This document shows positions 1 to 4,456 of a stretch of 8,301 bases of DNA, one piece after another (position 1 is the stretch's first letter; every line of letters begins with the position of its first letter). The notes beneath the pieces are model-generated. The model worked only from the letters and a program-made list of their open reading frames with translations, made no database searches and had not been told where the DNA came from. The position numbers were made by a program, and so were the translations under genes. Source of the stretch: JAQBDA01 sp041301185 (GTDB lineage Bacteria > Chloroflexota > Anaerolineae > Anaerolineales > UBA4823); assembly GCA_041301185.1 (NCBI GenBank), contig JBFYSV010000190.1:1-8301 (forward strand). The letters are read 5' to 3'.

Positions 1-122
1 ATAATGTGAACCTGGAAGTGGAGTTGATCGTGCCGGTGGCGTTGGAGCAGGGATCGAAGTTTGCGATCCGCGAAGGTGGTCTGACAGTTGGCGCTGGCGT
101 GATCACCAAGATCCTGGATTAA
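1..122 (+). CDS. tuf: Elongation factor Tu, C-terminal fragment
   Basis: This is the 3' end of the gene for EF-Tu, the GTPase that delivers aminoacyl-tRNA to the ribosome. The first full codon is at base 3, and 39 residues precede the TAA stop. The fragment reads NVNLEVELIVPVALEQGSKF and continues with AIREGGLTVGAGVITKILD, which is the last strand set of EF-Tu domain 3. The FAIREGG-TVGAGV signature is nearly invariant in the family. The GTP-binding domain lies outside the window. rpmG follows 44 nt downstream, and tuf-rpmG-trnW-secE-nusG-rplK is a common bacterial order. The identity is firm. The fragment cannot show whether the genome has a second tuf copy. Confidence 0.97.
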   Translation, partial: NVNLEVELIVPVALEQGSKFAIREGGLTVGAGVITKILD

Positions 123-130
123 AAGGAGCT

Positions 131-153
131 GCGCTGCTCTTCAAGAGCGGTGC
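131..153 (+). other. Hairpin between tuf and rpmG, between a strong SD and the rpmG start
   Basis: GCGCTGCTC (131-139) pairs with GAGCGGTGC (145-153) through 9 bp including two G-U pairs, with a TTCAA loop. A strong Shine-Dalgarno sequence, AAAAGGAG (121-128), lies just before it, 38 nt from the rpmG ATG. If the hairpin forms, the effective distance falls to about 15 nt. A role in translation initiation is inference. Confidence 0.45.
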
Positions 154-166
154 ATAGCAGATAAGC

Positions 167-334
167 ATGGCATCTAAGAAAGGCGTTCGCCCGGTGATTA
201 CTCTGGCGTGCACGGAGTGTAAAGAGCGCAATTACACCTCTGAGAAGAATCGCCGCAATGATCCGGGTCGTATGGAACTGAGTAAATTTTGCCCGCGCTG
301 CCGGAGACATACCACGCATCGCGAGACAAAGTAG
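167..334 (+). CDS. rpmG: 50S ribosomal protein L33 (zinc-binding form)
   Basis: L33 is a small protein of the large ribosomal subunit near the E site. The product is 55 residues, normal for the family, and starts MASKKGVRPVITLACTECKE. It has two CxxC knuckles, C15/C18 and C42/C45, so it is the zinc-ribbon (C+) form; C- paralogs lack these cysteines. An in-frame TAG at 155-157 rules out a longer product. The site next to the ATG (CAGATAAGC) is a poor ribosome binding site. The only strong one, AAAAGGAG, is 38 nt upstream beyond a hairpin (131-153). Lying just after tuf, the gene is probably co-transcribed with it. Confidence 0.96.
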   Translation: MASKKGVRPVITLACTECKERNYTSEKNRRNDPGRMELSKFCPRCRRHTTHRETK

Positions 335-339
335 AGTGG

Positions 340-392
340 CATGGGTCAAGCGCCAGAGGCTACACCAGATAACCCCTGGCGCCTGACCCATG
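340..392 (+). repeat. 17-bp inverted repeat between rpmG and tRNA-Trp
   Basis: CATGGGTCAAGCGCCAG (340-356) is matched by CTGGCGCCTGACCCATG (376-392), 17 positions with a single A-C mismatch at 349/383. GG (358-359) and CC (374-375) can add pairs inside. On the minus strand the one mismatch becomes a G-U pair. No T-tract follows on either side, so it is not a standard intrinsic terminator. It could be a dispersed palindromic repeat, a terminator of unusual type for tuf-rpmG, or a processing signal before the tRNA, whose 5' end is 4 nt downstream. Confidence 0.7.
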
Positions 393-395
393 TAC

Positions 396-468
396 AGGCC
401 AGTAGCTCAATTGGTAGAGCTCTCGTCTCCAAAACGAGCGGTTGTGGGTTCAAGTCCTGCCTGGCCTG
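396..468 (+). tRNA. trnW: tRNA-Trp (anticodon CCA)
   Basis: A full cloverleaf of 73 nt is visible. The acceptor arms AGGCCAG (396-402) and CTGGCCT (461-467) pair perfectly, with discriminator base G468 as in tRNA-Trp. The D arm has GCTC/GAGC stems. The anticodon stem CTCGT/ACGAG (422-426 and 434-438) encloses loop CTCCAAA, giving anticodon CCA (429-431), which reads UGG. The T arm has loop TTCAAGT (449-455). The 3' CCA tail is not encoded, since GCCTGA follows, so it must be added after transcription. The gene sits alone between rpmG and secE, a common place for trnW. Confidence 0.98.
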
Positions 469-482
469 CCTGACTTTGTGAC

Positions 483-508
483 AACGCCGTCTCCGCAGGC
501 GGCGTTTT
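483..508 (+). terminator. Hairpin with short T-tract after tRNA-Trp
   Basis: AACGCCG (483-489) pairs with CGGCGTT (500-506) through 7 bp, and the T-run covers 505-508 (TTTT, then GT). It starts 14 nt after the tRNA 3' end and so could end the tuf-rpmG-trnW transcript. The T-tract is short, and no clear promoter is visible before secE. Partial read-through into secE-nusG is therefore likely. Confidence 0.55.
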
Positions 509-590
509 GTCCGTAACAAATTTGGAAGCTGCACCCGTTCGCTCGATTTTTCTCGAGGGAAATAGAGCGAGAGTTGCGAAGGAGGCCGCC

Positions 591-815
591 TTGGCCAAGA
601 CAGAAAAGAATAAGTCTACTGAAAGACGCCAGCCCAATAAAATTCAGCGCTACTTTCGCGAAACGATTGGTGAGTTGCGCAAGGTCAACTGGCCGACGCG
701 GCAAGAAGCTACCAACTTGACGATCATTGTGCTCATTGTCACCTTCAGCATGAGCGTGGTTTTAGGTTTGTTGGATTTTCTCTATACTCGATTCATGGCA
801 TTGATCCTGAGTTAG
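591..815 (+). CDS. secE: Preprotein translocase subunit SecE
   Basis: SecE is the small subunit that clamps the SecYEG protein-conducting channel in the membrane. The product is 74 residues, the short single-span form typical outside enterobacteria. A basic N-terminus (1-17) leads into the amphipathic helix and conserved motif ETIGELRKVNWPTRQEA (24-40). One membrane helix follows at about 43-66 (NLTIIVLIVTFSMSVVLGLL). The start is TTG at 591, because GAAGGAGG (578-585) sits 5 nt upstream. A longer reading from TTG 507 would begin inside the post-tRNA hairpin and has no ribosome binding site. nusG follows after 56 nt, the usual partner. Confidence 0.96.
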   Translation: MAKTEKNKSTERRQPNKIQRYFRETIGELRKVNWPTRQEATNLTIIVLIVTFSMSVVLGLLDFLYTRFMALILS

Positions 816-871
816 GATCGCTTGAATTCGAGATGGACCGATGAGTTTATGAGTATTCAAAGGCATTCAGG

Positions 872-1576
872 ATGGAATTGTACGACCAGGAAGATCAGCC
901 AATAGAAGCGCTGGAGTCTGGTGAGCAGGAACCTGCTGTTCCCACTGAAGATTCACGCGCCGAAGATCAGCTTACCGAGTTTCCTCTGCAGGAGACTTTC
1001 GGCGAGAGTGGATTGGAGATCGAAGCCCCGGTAGAAAGCCCTGAAGAAGGCGATGGGCGTGCCTGGTATGTGGTGCATTGCTACTCGGGCTACGAGAATA
1101 AAGTGCGCCATAACCTGGAACAGCGCATTGAGACGATGGGCATGAAAGACAAGATCTTCGATGTCGTTGTGCCTACGGAAGAGGAGATCGAGGTAAAGGA
1201 AGGCAAGCGGCGCACAGTGGAGCGCAGGGTCTTCCCGGGATATATCCTGGTCAACATGGTGATGACCGAGGAGTCTTGGTACGTGGTGCGCAACACACCT
1301 GGCGTGACCGGCTTTGTGGGGATGGGCAACTCCCCAACGCCGCTTCGCCCGGAGGAAGTGGCTCAAATTATCAAGCGGATGGAAGCAGAAGCCCCCCGGA
1401 TCAAGGTCACCTTCAAGCCGGGCGAGCGCGTGCGCATTGTGGATGGGCCTTTCAATGATTTCCGTGGCACAGTCTCTGAGATTGATATGGAAAAAGCCAA
1501 GGTACGTGTGATGGTGAATTTCTTCGGCCGGGAGACACCGGTCGAGCTGGACTTCTTGCAAGTAGAGAAGGCGTAA
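872..1576 (+). CDS. nusG: Transcription termination/antitermination protein NusG with acidic N-terminal extension
   Basis: NusG binds RNA polymerase beside the clamp, controls pausing, and links transcription to Rho or to the ribosome (S10). The NGN domain runs from about 63 to 165 (AWYVVHCYSGYENKVRHNLE, then FPGYILVNM at 121-129 and VRNTPGVTGFVG at 139-150). The KOW domain covers about 180-234 (FKPGERVRIVDGPFNDFRGT). At 234 residues it is longer than the usual 170-185, because residues 1-60 form an extra segment with 20 acidic residues and one basic residue, probably disordered. AAAGG (859-863) lies 8 nt before the ATG. No other in-frame ATG precedes the NGN domain, so a shorter start would need GTG at 920 or 934-type codons without good binding sites. 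Core identity is certain; the role of the tail is unknown. Confidence 0.96.
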   Translation: MELYDQEDQPIEALESGEQEPAVPTEDSRAEDQLTEFPLQETFGESGLEIEAPVESPEEGDGRAWYVVHCYSGYENKVRHNLEQRIETMGMKDKIFDVVVPTEEEIEVKEGKRRTVERRVFPGYILVNMVMTEESWYVVRNTPGVTGFVGMGNSPTPLRPEEVAQIIKRMEAEAPRIKVTFKPGERVRIVDGPFNDFRGTVSEIDMEKAKVRVMVNFFGRETPVELDFLQVEKA

Positions 1577-1603
1577 GCTGGCGGTAATTCACCAGCTTGA
1601 AAA

Positions 1604-1639
1604 GTGGGAGGGTGTACCCTCATAACCCGTTAAGACCAC
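1604..1639 (+). promoter_or_regulatory. L1-binding mRNA motif (23S L1-stalk mimic) before rplK
   Basis: GTGG (1604-1607) pairs with CCAC (1636-1639). An asymmetric internal loop, GA (1608-1609) against GTTAAGA (1629-1635), separates it from a second stem of GGGT (1610-1613) with ACCC (1625-1628). This matches the L1-binding part of 23S rRNA helices 76-77, where GGUGGGAG faces a purine-rich strand ending in UACCACC. The ribosome binding site AAAGGAG (1640-1646) starts directly after the stem. L1 feedback on the L11-L1 operon is established in several bacteria; its use here is inferred from the match and from the second copy before rplA. Confidence 0.82.
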
Positions 1640-1652
1640 AAAGGAGAAAAAA

Positions 1653-2078
1653 ATGGCAAAGAAACTGAAGACAATTGTACGATTACAAATCCAGGCGGGG
1701 AAAGCCAACCCGGCGCCGCCAATCGGCCCAGCACTTGCAGGACACGGTATCAACTTGATGGCTTTCTGCAAGGAGTACAATGCCCGCACTTCAAACCGGA
1801 TGGGCGAGGTAATCCCGGCTGAGATCAGTATTTTTACAGATGGATCTTTTACCTTTATCCTGAAAACACCGCCTGCGGGTGTGCTCCTGAAGAAAGCTGC
1901 AGGTGTTGAGAAGGGCTCGGCTAACGCGCCTCGTGAGAAGGTAGGTAAGGTCACTCGCGCCCAAATCCGCGAGATTGCTGAGTTAAAGATGAAGGACTTG
2001 AATGCCCTGGATATCGAGGGTGCCATGCGCCAGATCGAGGGCACGGCCCGCAATATGGGCTTACAGGTTGTCGACTGA
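1653..2078 (+). CDS. rplK: 50S ribosomal protein L11
   Basis: L11 binds the GTPase-associated region of 23S rRNA (helices 43-44) at the base of the L7/L12 stalk and contacts translation factors. The length of 141 residues is exactly normal. The N-terminal domain has the proline-rich signature KANPAPPIGPALAGHGINLM (17-36), the hinge lies near KTPPAGVLLKKAAG (71-84), and the rRNA-binding C-terminal domain ends with IEGTARNMGLQVVD (128-141). The ATG follows AAAGGAG by 6 nt. The gene lies 76 nt after nusG and 53 nt before rplA, with an L1-type motif on each side, so L1 probably represses its translation. Confidence 0.99.
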   Translation: MAKKLKTIVRLQIQAGKANPAPPIGPALAGHGINLMAFCKEYNARTSNRMGEVIPAEISIFTDGSFTFILKTPPAGVLLKKAAGVEKGSANAPREKVGKVTRAQIREIAELKMKDLNALDIEGAMRQIEGTARNMGLQVVD

Positions 2079-2084
2079 TACCCC

Positions 2085-2118
2085 GTGGGAGGGCAGATTA
2101 CCTGCCCGCTAAGACCAC
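2085..2118 (+). promoter_or_regulatory. Second L1-binding mRNA motif, before rplA
   Basis: This is the same architecture as 1604-1639. GTGG (2085-2088) pairs with CCAC (2115-2118), the internal loop is GA (2089-2090) against GCTAAGA (2108-2114), and GGGCAG (2091-2096) pairs perfectly with CTGCCC (2102-2107) around an ATTAC loop. The upper stem differs in sequence from the first copy but pairs better, while loop bases GA and G-TAAGA are kept. This covariation supports an RNA structure rather than a simple duplication. The ribosome binding site AAGGAG (2120-2125) lies 1 nt past the stem, so bound L1 would block rplA translation. Confidence 0.85.
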
Positions 2119-2131
2119 CAAGGAGCAGAAC

Positions 2132-2851
2132 ATGCCGAAACATGGAAAGAAATACTTGGCTGCCGTAGCCAAAATAGATAGCGATCAGAACTATTCTCCT
2201 GGCGAGGCCCTAGCGCTGGCTCGTGAGACATCGCCGGTCAAATTTGATGCAACTGTGGAAGTCCACGTGCGCCTGGGTGTTGACCCACGCCATGCTGACC
2301 AACAGGTGCGTGATGTAGTTGTGCTGCCTCACGGCCTGGGAAAAACCGTGCGTGTGCTGGTGTTTGCCCAAGGAGAGGGAGCTGCGCTGGCACGCGAAGC
2401 AGGCGCAGATATCGTTGCTGATGACGACGAGACAATCAATCGCATCCAGGGCGGCTGGACGGACTTCGATGTGGCGATTGCGACCCCAGACATGATGGGT
2501 AAAGTAGGTCGCCTGGGTCGTATTCTGGGCCCGCGTGGCTTGATGCCCAACCCGAAGGCTGGGACGGTGGTCCCGGCGGAAGATATCCCCCGCGTGGTGG
2601 ATGAATCGAAAGCCGGCCGTGTGGAGTTCCGCATCGATAAGACTTCGAATCTCCACGTGCCGATCGGTAAAGTGTCTTTCGAGGCAGATAAGCTGTACGA
2701 CAACATGGCGGCTTTGATGGATGCCATCAAGAAAGCGCGCCCAGCTGCTACCAAAGGGACTTATATCCGCAAGGTGAGTGTGACGACCACCATGGGGCCT
2801 GGCATCCGGGTTGATCCGATGCAGGCGCAGATGATGGAGGCTCGCGACTGA
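2132..2851 (+). CDS. rplA: 50S ribosomal protein L1
   Basis: L1 forms the mobile L1 stalk of the large subunit, helps release the E-site tRNA, and in many bacteria represses its own mRNA. The product is 239 residues, normal for bacterial L1. The family signature ILGPRGLMPNPKAGTV lies at 131-146, KAGRVEFRIDKTSNLHVPIG at 160-179, and the C-terminal TMGPGIRVDP at 220-229. Both halves of domain I and the inserted domain II (about 68-158) are present, so it is complete. The ATG is 6 nt after AAGGAG. The protein is the expected ligand of the two stalk-mimic motifs upstream of rplK and of rplA itself, forming an autogenous loop. Confidence 0.99.
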   Translation: MPKHGKKYLAAVAKIDSDQNYSPGEALALARETSPVKFDATVEVHVRLGVDPRHADQQVRDVVVLPHGLGKTVRVLVFAQGEGAALAREAGADIVADDDETINRIQGGWTDFDVAIATPDMMGKVGRLGRILGPRGLMPNPKAGTVVPAEDIPRVVDESKAGRVEFRIDKTSNLHVPIGKVSFEADKLYDNMAALMDAIKKARPAATKGTYIRKVSVTTTMGPGIRVDPMQAQMMEARD

Positions 2852-2872
2852 ACAATAGTTGCTGATTATCTC

Positions 2873-2949
2873 GAAATCTGCTTTGCCAGAGACAGCAGGC
2901 GCCAGGATATCGTATTCCTGGCTTAATCACCTGCCGAGGCGGAGATTTC
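2873..2949 (+). promoter_or_regulatory. L10 leader RNA (binding site for L10(L12)4)
   Basis: The closing stem is GAAATCT (2873-2879) with AGATTTC (2943-2949). GCC (2885-2887) can pair with GGC (2938-2940), GCAGG (2895-2899) with CCTGC (2930-2934), and the apical GCCAGGA (2901-2907) with TCCTGGC (2916-2922). The sequences AGACAGCAGG, TTAAT and CCTGCCGAGG are the conserved core of the ribosomal L10 leader family, which mimics the L10 site on 23S rRNA. It lies in the 201-nt rplA-rplJ gap, where this element is expected. Confidence 0.88.
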
Positions 2950-2964
2950 TCACCAGACAATATA

Positions 2965-3004
2965 CCCTGCCGGCTGGCAGGGGTGTCGTACGAGGGTCTT
3001 TGCC
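2965..3004 (+). promoter_or_regulatory. Possible anti-antiterminator and antiterminator in the rplJ leader
   Basis: CCCTGCC (2965-2971) pairs with GGCAGGG (2976-2982) around a GGCT loop. The 3' arm plus one base, GGCAGGGG (2976-2983), can instead pair with TCTTTGCC (2997-3004) through 8 bp with three G-U pairs, using up the 5' arm of the downstream terminator. The two folds exclude each other, so the first would favour termination and the second read-through. Similar logic is described for the Bacillus subtilis rplJ leader. The pairing is seen in the sequence; the switch is inferred. Confidence 0.55.
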
Positions 3005-3033
3005 TGGAAGCTTGTAGGCAAAGACTTTTATTT
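2996..3033 (+). terminator. Intrinsic terminator / attenuator before rplJ
   Basis: GTCTTTGCCT (2996-3005) and AGGCAAAGAC (3016-3025) form a perfect 10-bp stem with a 10-nt loop, followed at once by TTTTATTT (3026-3033). It ends 3 nt before the rplJ ribosome binding site and lies behind the L10 leader, so it is best read as a regulated attenuator and not as the end of the operon. Confidence 0.88.
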
Positions 3034-3052
3034 GGAAAGGAGGTGAGTTGCA

Positions 3053-3589
3053 TTGGCAATATCGAAAGAGCGAAAACGAGAGGTTGTCACTGAGTACACC
3101 GATTGGGCTGGACGGAGCAGTGCGCTGATCCTGACAGAGTACCGCGGGCTGGCGATGAAGGATATCGATGAGCTTCGCCGCCGGGTGCGTGAGGTAGGCG
3201 GTGAATTCCACATTGTGAAAAACACCCTGGGTAAAATCGCGTTCGAAGGGGCTGGTTACACGCTACCTGAAGGCTTCTTTGAAGGCAGCACGGCGATTAG
3301 CTTTGCTTTTAAAGATGCTCCTGGGCTGGCAAAAGTCATCGTTGATTATGCCCGTTCTTCGGAGTCTCTCAAAGTAAAAGGCGGGTACCTGGGTCGCAAT
3401 CCCATGAGTGCGGAACAGGTCAAGTCGCTGGCAGAGCTACCGCCCCTGCCTGTGGTTCGCTCCCAACTAATGGGAACAATTTTGGCTCCCGCCGGCCAGT
3501 TGGCTCGCGTGCTGGCTGAGCCTGCCCGCCAGGTGGCGACAGTGTTCAAGGCGTATGCGGACAAAAATGCCGTACCGGAAGCAGCATAG
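3053..3589 (+). CDS. rplJ: 50S ribosomal protein L10
   Basis: L10 anchors the L7/L12 dimers to the ribosome and forms the base of the stalk. The product is 178 residues, normal for the family. The N-terminal rRNA-binding domain shows KERKREVVTEY (5-15), ALILTEYRGL (24-33), LRRRVREVGGEFHIVKNTL (41-59) and FEGSTAISF (76-84). The C-terminal helix that binds L12 is about 146-172. The start is TTG at 3053: the strong binding site AAAGGAGGTGA (3036-3046) places GGAGG 9 nt upstream, and no ATG is near. With L12 the protein is the expected ligand of the upstream leader. rplL follows after 103 nt. Confidence 0.98.
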   Translation: MAISKERKREVVTEYTDWAGRSSALILTEYRGLAMKDIDELRRRVREVGGEFHIVKNTLGKIAFEGAGYTLPEGFFEGSTAISFAFKDAPGLAKVIVDYARSSESLKVKGGYLGRNPMSAEQVKSLAELPPLPVVRSQLMGTILAPAGQLARVLAEPARQVATVFKAYADKNAVPEAA

Positions 3590-3692
3590 GCATATATGCA
3601 TGCCGTGCTGGAACGAATGGTTTGGAAATTCAACCACTATCTTACATTACTGATCGGGATCGATCACTTAAGGATAAAGAAGGAGTACTAAA

Positions 3693-4076
3693 ATGGCTGA
3701 TCTTGAAAAACTGGTTGCTGAGCTAAGTAAGCTTTCTGTGTTGGAAGCGTCTGAGCTGGTGAAAAAGCTGGAAGAGGCGTGGGGCGTTTCTGCTGCTGCG
3801 CCGGTAGCGGTTGCTGCTGCTGGTCCGTCTGCAGGGGCAGTTGCTGCTGAGCCCGAGGAAGAGAAGACAGAGTTTGATGTGATCATTAAGGACGTTGGTC
3901 CCAAGAAGATCGAGGTCATCAAGACCATCCGCCAGCTGACCAGCCTGGGCTTGAAGGAAGCGAAGGATCTGGCTGAGACAGCCGGTGGCAAAGTGTTGGA
4001 AGCGGTCAGCAAAGAGGCCGCGACCGATGCGAAGTCGAAGCTAGAAGCTGCCGGCGCCGTCATCGAAGTCGCTTAA
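3693..4076 (+). CDS. rplL: 50S ribosomal protein L7/L12
   Basis: L7/L12 is the multicopy stalk protein that recruits and activates EF-Tu, EF-G and other translational GTPases. The product is 127 residues. The dimerisation domain is residues 1-31 (MADLEKLVAELSKLSVLEAS), the flexible Ala/Gly/Pro/Val hinge about 33-52, and the factor-binding domain about 57-127 with EKTEFDVIIKDVGPKKIEVI (57-76) and GLKEAKDLAE (86-95). The ATG follows AAGGAG (3680-3685) by 7 nt. The 103-nt gap after rplJ contains a short hairpin (3651-3666). No rpoB follows; the operon seems to end in the hairpins at 4085-4208. Confidence 0.99.
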   Translation: MADLEKLVAELSKLSVLEASELVKKLEEAWGVSAAAPVAVAAAGPSAGAVAAEPEEEKTEFDVIIKDVGPKKIEVIKTIRQLTSLGLKEAKDLAETAGGKVLEAVSKEAATDAKSKLEAAGAVIEVA

Positions 4077-4084
4077 GTACAACC

Positions 4085-4120
4085 GGGGAGTTTGGACGAC
4101 GTTACCCGCCCAAATTCCCC
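4085..4120 (+). terminator. GC-rich hairpin after rplL
   Basis: GGGGAGTTTGG (4085-4095) pairs with CCAAATTCCCC (4110-4120) through 11 bp with one G-U pair and a 14-nt loop. It starts 8 nt after the rplL stop. CGTCC follows instead of a T-tract, so it could be a terminator lacking U residues or a 3'-end stabilising hairpin. Confidence 0.45.
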
Positions 4121-4165
4121 CGTCCATTCACGAACTACCTAAGCCCTTTACGATTCATAGCATCC

Positions 4166-4210
4166 AGGTTGGGGTTGCGAGTATGTCCGAAGACTCGCAA
4201 CCTCACCTTT
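4166..4210 (+). terminator. Long hairpin, probable end of the rpl operon
   Basis: The core GGTTGCGAGT (4173-4182) and ACTCGCAACC (4193-4202) is a perfect 10-bp stem. It extends outward to AGGT (4166-4169) with ACCT (4205-4208), giving 16 bp with one bulge (T4170) and one G-U pair. TTT (4208-4210) follows. If the adjoining MITE-like element is removed, the tail reads CTTTATTAAAATCC, a more convincing though still imperfect T-rich tail. Confidence 0.55.
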
Positions 4211-4211
4211 A

Positions 4212-4305
4212 TAGGAGTTACGCAGTTCAAGGGGAAAGTGGGGGTGTTTTGGCGGGCGTAGCCCGCTAAAACACCCACATATACCCACCAACTGCGTAAG
4301 TCCTG
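4212..4305. mobile_element. 94-bp MITE-like element with CTTTA target duplication
   Basis: The terminal inverted repeats are AGGAGTTACGCAGTT (4213-4227) and AACTGCGTAAGTCCT (4290-4304), 15 positions with one mismatch. Adding T4212 and G4305 gives imperfect outer bases. Inside is a second, longer palindrome: GGGTGTTTTGGCGGGC (4242-4257) and GCCCGCTAAAACACCC (4261-4276), 16 bp with one G-U pair and a 3-nt loop. CTTTA occurs on both flanks (4207-4211 and 4306-4310) and looks like a 5-bp target duplication. There is no coding capacity, so it would be moved by a transposase elsewhere. I cannot name the parent IS family. Confidence 0.7.
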
Positions 4306-4378
4306 CTTTATTAAAATCCCATAGGATGCACCTGGAGGCCAATAGGCTAAGGCTGAATGCCCCGCTCTTACAGGCAAG

Positions 4379-4407
4379 TTGATTTTCTACTGGCTTTGAA
4401 GTAGACT
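4379..4407 (+). promoter_or_regulatory. Candidate sigma-70-type promoter with dyad for the cytochrome-rpiA-rpe unit
   Basis: TTGATT (4379-4384) and TAGACT (4402-4407) are separated by 17 bp and each match 4 of 6 consensus bases. An inverted repeat, TCTACT (4386-4391) and AGTAGA (4400-4405) with an 8-bp spacer, lies in the spacer and overlaps the -10 box, so it could be an operator. Transcription would start near 4414, giving a leader of about 43 nt with a small hairpin, TGAGC/GCTCA (4415-4430). Between the mobile element and this site (4312-4378) I see nothing. Confidence 0.45.
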
Positions 4408-4456
4408 TAAGCTGTGAGCCAGAAAGCTCAGAACCCCATACCAGGAAGAGGAATAG

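Noticed and set aside
539..570. Overlapping inverted repeats TCGCTC/GAGCGA and CTCGA/TCGAG before secE
   Set aside because: They are short and compete with each other. The run of T lies in the loop, so it is not a terminator, and I could not identify a promoter with them.
507..590. Longer SecE reading from TTG 507 adding 28 residues
   Set aside because: The start lies inside the post-tRNA hairpin with no ribosome binding site, while TTG 591 has GAAGGAGG at ideal spacing and gives a normal SecE N-terminus.
953..1561. 202-residue open frame on the minus strand opposite nusG
   Set aside because: It mirrors a GC-rich conserved gene on the other strand, is rich in His and Arg, and matches no family I know. 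It is best explained as a shadow frame.
1589..2143. 184-residue minus-strand open frame opposite rplK
   Set aside because: It spans the antisense of rplK plus both L1 motifs and has no protein character or binding site of its own.
3590..3666. Palindrome GCATATATGC (3590-3599) and small hairpin TGATCG/CGATCA (3651-3666) between rplJ and rplL
   Set aside because: Both are short, with no T-tract and no known element. rplJ-rplL gaps often contain RNA processing sites, but nothing here is strong enough to call.
4135..4377. 80-residue minus-strand open frame across the hairpins and the MITE-like element
   Set aside because: Its sequence is the translation of inverted repeats and has no recognisable domain.
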